NCBI GenBank assembly: GCA_030527795.1
Contig: JAUNAB010000003.1
Coordinates: 1 to 53,958 of the forward strand
DNA: 53,958 nucleotides
Source: Pasteurellaceae bacterium
Lineage (GTDB): Bacteria > Pseudomonadota > Gammaproteobacteria > Enterobacterales > Pasteurellaceae
Direction of reading: 5' to 3'
Part shown: positions 51,710 to 53,958 of the stretch, piece by piece
How positions within the stretch are numbered: position 1 is the first letter of the stretch
Layout: each line of letters begins with the position of its first letter
Position numbers and translations under genes: made by a program
Notes under the pieces: generated by a model
What the model was told of the DNA's origin: nothing
The model's input: only the letters and a program-made list of their open reading frames with translations
The model's database searches: none

Positions 51710-53038
51710 TTAAAGTTGATGAAAATAGGTCTGAATAAATTGAATCATATCACTGTCTTGTGAAAATGCATCAATCGCTTGTTGTAATGCTTGGCTCAGT
51801 TTGGGATTTTGAATCGCTGTTGCAAGTTTATGATAATGCTGTTCCTTGCTATAAGGATTGTTAGGACTACCTTGTGGATAATTGATCCGCGGACTTAAAA
51901 ACGTTTGATTTTTTGACCGCGGTTTAAGCTGAGCAAAACGTTCATTTTGCGGATCGTGTTGATAGCTACGAGTCATTTTCTCCATTAATTGTGCAATATG
52001 GGGGGCAATCGGGCGCTCGCTAAAAGCGTCACAATCGAGGGGTTCGTGATAGAGAATTTTGGCGACAATATATTCTGCAGAAAAACGCCCTTGTTTTTCA
52101 ATCAGTGGACGAGTATAAATCAAAGCGGCATCGGATTTGGGTGCAAAAATTAGTTCAAGTTGCTCAATGTCTTCTGCTTGAATTGAGTTGTTCTGGCGTA
52201 GCTGATATGTTGCATCGGCAATATTGGCAGCCGCAGAGCAATAATAATAGGTTTTAAACCACAGTTGTGTGATTTGCCAATTTTCGCCCCAATTAGAGAG
52301 CTCCAATGTCATTGCTTTTTTACCCTGTGTTGCCAAGAAACCCAATTCAGGATAAAAACAATCAAATTGAGCCTTTATTCCATTTTTTAGCCACGCAATA
52401 GTTTGAATGGCGTTTTGTGCAGCAATCCCTGCATTTAATGGTTTTACGCTTGTGCCAAAGGTAATGCGTAGCCCCGATGATTGTGTGGAGATAAGGGCAA
52501 AGGCTTCAGCGAGAAAATCATATTGGTGCAAATAACAAATTGCGGCAACAGCCCCAAAACCGCCGAGCGTTGCCGTACTGTGCCAACCATTTAGATAATG
52601 TTGTGGGTTTAATAAATCGCCTAAACGTGCCATAAATTCCACTCCAATAATGTAGGCACTGAGAAAGCGTAAACTGCTGATTGGGGCTTTCTGATGAAAA
52701 TCAATACTGGCAAATAATGCCGATAAAATGACCGCGGACGGATGACCTCGCACTTTCTCGTGAGCATCGTCATAATCCAGTAAATGTGTTTGTAAACCGA
52801 GAATTAATGCCGTTTGCCGTGCGTTTAAACACATTTTATGCCCAATGAGCCAACTTGTCGGCTTTCCTCCTTCTTGTTTTGCCCATTGGATTAAATCGGC
52901 TACTTCGCTTTCTTGCTTTGCCCGTAAATTACAGGCAAAGAAATCCAAAATGCCTTGTTGAGCAATGGCTAGCACTTCAGGTTGATCAATTAATGGCGTA
53001 GCAAGAATTTGCTTGGCGTATTGTTGAGCATAATTCAT
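51710..53038 (-). CDS. MmgE/PrpD family protein
   Basis: 442 residues. The N-terminal helical half has GHKMCLNARQTALILG and LDYDDAHEKVRGHPSAVILSAL. The middle GGFGAVAAICYL and KTYYYCSAAANIADATYQL motifs fit the MmgE/PrpD fold. Relatives include 2-methylcitrate dehydratase, cis-aconitate decarboxylase and iminodisuccinate epimerase. None of the usual methylcitrate-cycle partners is here, so PrpD itself is unlikely. It lies between the ABC ATPase gene (eight bases away) and the M20 hydrolase gene (ten bases), so all three should be translated from one mRNA. Confidence 0.8.
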   Translation of the reverse strand: MNYAQQYAKQILATPLIDQPEVLAIAQQGILDFFACNLRAKQESEVADLIQWAKQEGGKPTSWLIGHKMCLNARQTALILGLQTHLLDYDDAHEKVRGHPSAVILSALFASIDFHQKAPISSLRFLSAYIIGVEFMARLGDLLNPQHYLNGWHSTATLGGFGAVAAICYLHQYDFLAEAFALISTQSSGLRITFGTSVKPLNAGIAAQNAIQTIAWLKNGIKAQFDCFYPELGFLATQGKKAMTLELSNWGENWQITQLWFKTYYYCSAAANIADATYQLRQNNSIQAEDIEQLELIFAPKSDAALIYTRPLIEKQGRFSAEYIVAKILYHEPLDCDAFSERPIAPHIAQLMEKMTRSYQHDPQNERFAQLKPRSKNQTFLSPRINYPQGSPNNPYSKEQHYHKLATAIQNPKLSQALQQAIDAFSQDSDMIQFIQTYFHQL

Positions 53039-53046
53039 TGTTTATC

Positions 53047-53799
53047 CTAAATATAAAATTCAATGGGATCGGCAAACTGACGCACAAAGCGTTTGGTTTG
53101 TTCATTCTGCGGGTGTTCAATCACTTGTTTAGCCACACCTTGTTCAATGATGCGACCTTCCGCCATGAAAATCACGCGATCTGCAACATTTTTAGCAAAT
53201 TCCAGTTCGTGCGTAACGATCACCATCGTGATCTTTTGTTTCGCAAGTTGTTGAATGACGTGTAATACTTCATTTACTCGCTCAGGATCAAGGGCAGAAG
53301 TGGGTTCATCAAATAAGAGTACTTTTGGTTTTATTGCCATTGCACGTGCAATCGCAACACGTTGTTGTTGACCGCCAGACAGTGTAATTGGATATTGATT
53401 TGCTTGTGCTTCTAATCCAACTTGTTTTAATAACGTCAACCCTAATTGATGGGCGTCATCTTTGGACATTTTCTGATTGACTATTGGGGCTAAAGTAATA
53501 TTTTCTAAGGCTGTTTTATTTTTAAATAAATTGTAATGTTGAAACACCATTGCGGTTTGTTTACGCAAGGCATTTTCTGCTTTGTAAGAATAGTGATTTA
53601 GATTAATGTGGCTGTCTGCAATGTAAATATCGCCTTCATCCGCTTTCTCAAGCAGATTAAGACAGCGCAATAGGGTTGATTTTCCAGAACCTGACGGACC
53701 AATAATCGCGACAATTTCCCCTTCTGCAACATCTAGATCAATGGCATTTAGCACTTGATTATGCCCAAAACGTTTGCTTAATTTTTCTACTTTAATCAT
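53047..53799 (-). CDS. polar amino-acid ABC transporter ATP-binding protein
   Basis: 250-residue ABC ATPase of the GlnQ/HisP type. Walker A GPSGSGKST (34-42), Q-loop FQHYNLF, signature LSGGQQQR, Walker B LLFDEPTSALD and the switch histidine in VIVTHE are all intact. It is cotranscribed with the downstream MmgE/PrpD and M20 genes and follows the partial permease gene after about 14 bases. Substrate is probably an amino acid or a derivative; the binding protein would lie beyond the window edge. Confidence 0.93.
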   Translation of the reverse strand: MIKVEKLSKRFGHNQVLNAIDLDVAEGEIVAIIGPSGSGKSTLLRCLNLLEKADEGDIYIADSHINLNHYSYKAENALRKQTAMVFQHYNLFKNKTALENITLAPIVNQKMSKDDAHQLGLTLLKQVGLEAQANQYPITLSGGQQQRVAIARAMAIKPKVLLFDEPTSALDPERVNEVLHVIQQLAKQKITMVIVTHELEFAKNVADRVIFMAEGRIIEQGVAKQVIEHPQNEQTKRFVRQFADPIEFYI

Positions 53800-53813
53800 T
53801 GTATTAGCCCTTA

Positions 53814-53958
53814 TTAACGTTTGTAAGGAACAATTAATCGTTGTTCAACAGCTTTTTGTACGGTGGAATATAGAACTACGACTAGCCAGTAAATGATGCC
53901 AACCGCTAAGTAGGTTTCAAAGAATTTATAAGATTCCGCGGTAAGTAATTTTCCTGCG
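53814..53958 (-). CDS. amino-acid ABC transporter permease, C-terminal part (cut by window edge)
   Basis: Last 47 codons of a permease, ending in a membrane segment (LAVGIIYWLVVVLYSTV) and a basic tail (LIVPYKR). This is the usual HisM/GlnP-type C-terminus. It lies upstream of the ATPase gene, as is normal for such operons. The rest of the gene is outside the window. Confidence 0.8.
   Translation of the reverse strand, partial: AGKLLTAESYKFFETYLAVGIIYWLVVVLYSTVQKAVEQRLIVPYKR

Overview
This is a chromosomal stretch of a gammaproteobacterium of the family Pasteurellaceae. The evidence is gene content and local order that match Haemophilus-type blocks (metB-ldhA-trxA; recO-rlmD-relA; rppH-TSUP-lgt-thyA-tadA; coaD-waaA; a hybrid peroxiredoxin-glutaredoxin divergent from oxyR), low G+C, and a dispersed DNA-uptake-like word. 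That word is not the classical Haemophilus AAGTGCGGT or the Actinobacillus ACAAGCGGT. It is an ACCGCGGTC core with A/T-tract flanks, present about 60 times as CCGCGG by my eye count. The chromosomal nadV means the strain should use nicotinamide and not need V-factor. The genus cannot be fixed from the sequence alone; an Avibacterium-like organism is one possibility.

Layout: 1-1225 holds a broken pnuC and dapF (minus). 1381-2391 is bioB. 2440-2975 is a gene-free AT-rich stretch, followed by a minus-strand tRNA cluster (Gly-Cys-Leu-Lys) with its own promoter and terminator. 3697-7817 carries metB, ldhA, trxA and tldD. 8243-9712 is an orphan sucrose-type PTS permease. 9720-10040 is repeat-rich and contains a duplicated fragment of the dgkA 3' end. 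10096-13255 is nadN, an unknown secreted protein and a BphX-like membrane protein. 13534-18169 is the minus-strand block recO-rlmD-relA-dgkA. 18469-20263 is rsmE, algH, ruvX; 20276-21871 is a DUF484 gene plus xerC. 22079-29866 holds a TPR-glycosyltransferase, ftsN, priA, rpmE, two further sugar-transferase genes and a DUF2251-like gene. 29967-33096 is eno and pyrG. 33333-37473 is the hybrid peroxiredoxin, oxyR, fabR and nadV. 37538-38403 is gene debris. 38404-43698 runs rppH, TSUP, lgt, thyA, tadA, a b562-like lipoprotein and an AI-2E-type permease. 43819-44418 is selC (tRNA-Sec) and a dense DnaA-box cluster. 44419-49654 is coaD, waaA, lexA and plsB. 49739-50497 is a SIMPL protein. 50542-53958 is a minus-strand set of amino-acid ABC transporter genes (the permease is cut by the window edge), an MmgE/PrpD protein and an M20 amidohydrolase.

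The most coherent theme is NAD acquisition. The nicotinamide riboside importer gene pnuC is disrupted by two frame errors. The periplasmic NAD nucleotidase nadN is intact but lies between two direct copies of the dgkA tail. An intact nadV, which makes NMN from nicotinamide, sits at a rearrangement junction next to decayed genes. This looks like a lineage switching from the V-factor (NR/NAD uptake) route to nicotinamide salvage. Other points for follow-up are the palindromic uptake-like word and its use as inverted pairs at gene ends, the DnaA-box cluster in a convergent intergenic region beside selC, and the ABC/MmgE-PrpD/M20 operon. I saw no CRISPR array, complete insertion sequence or prophage.
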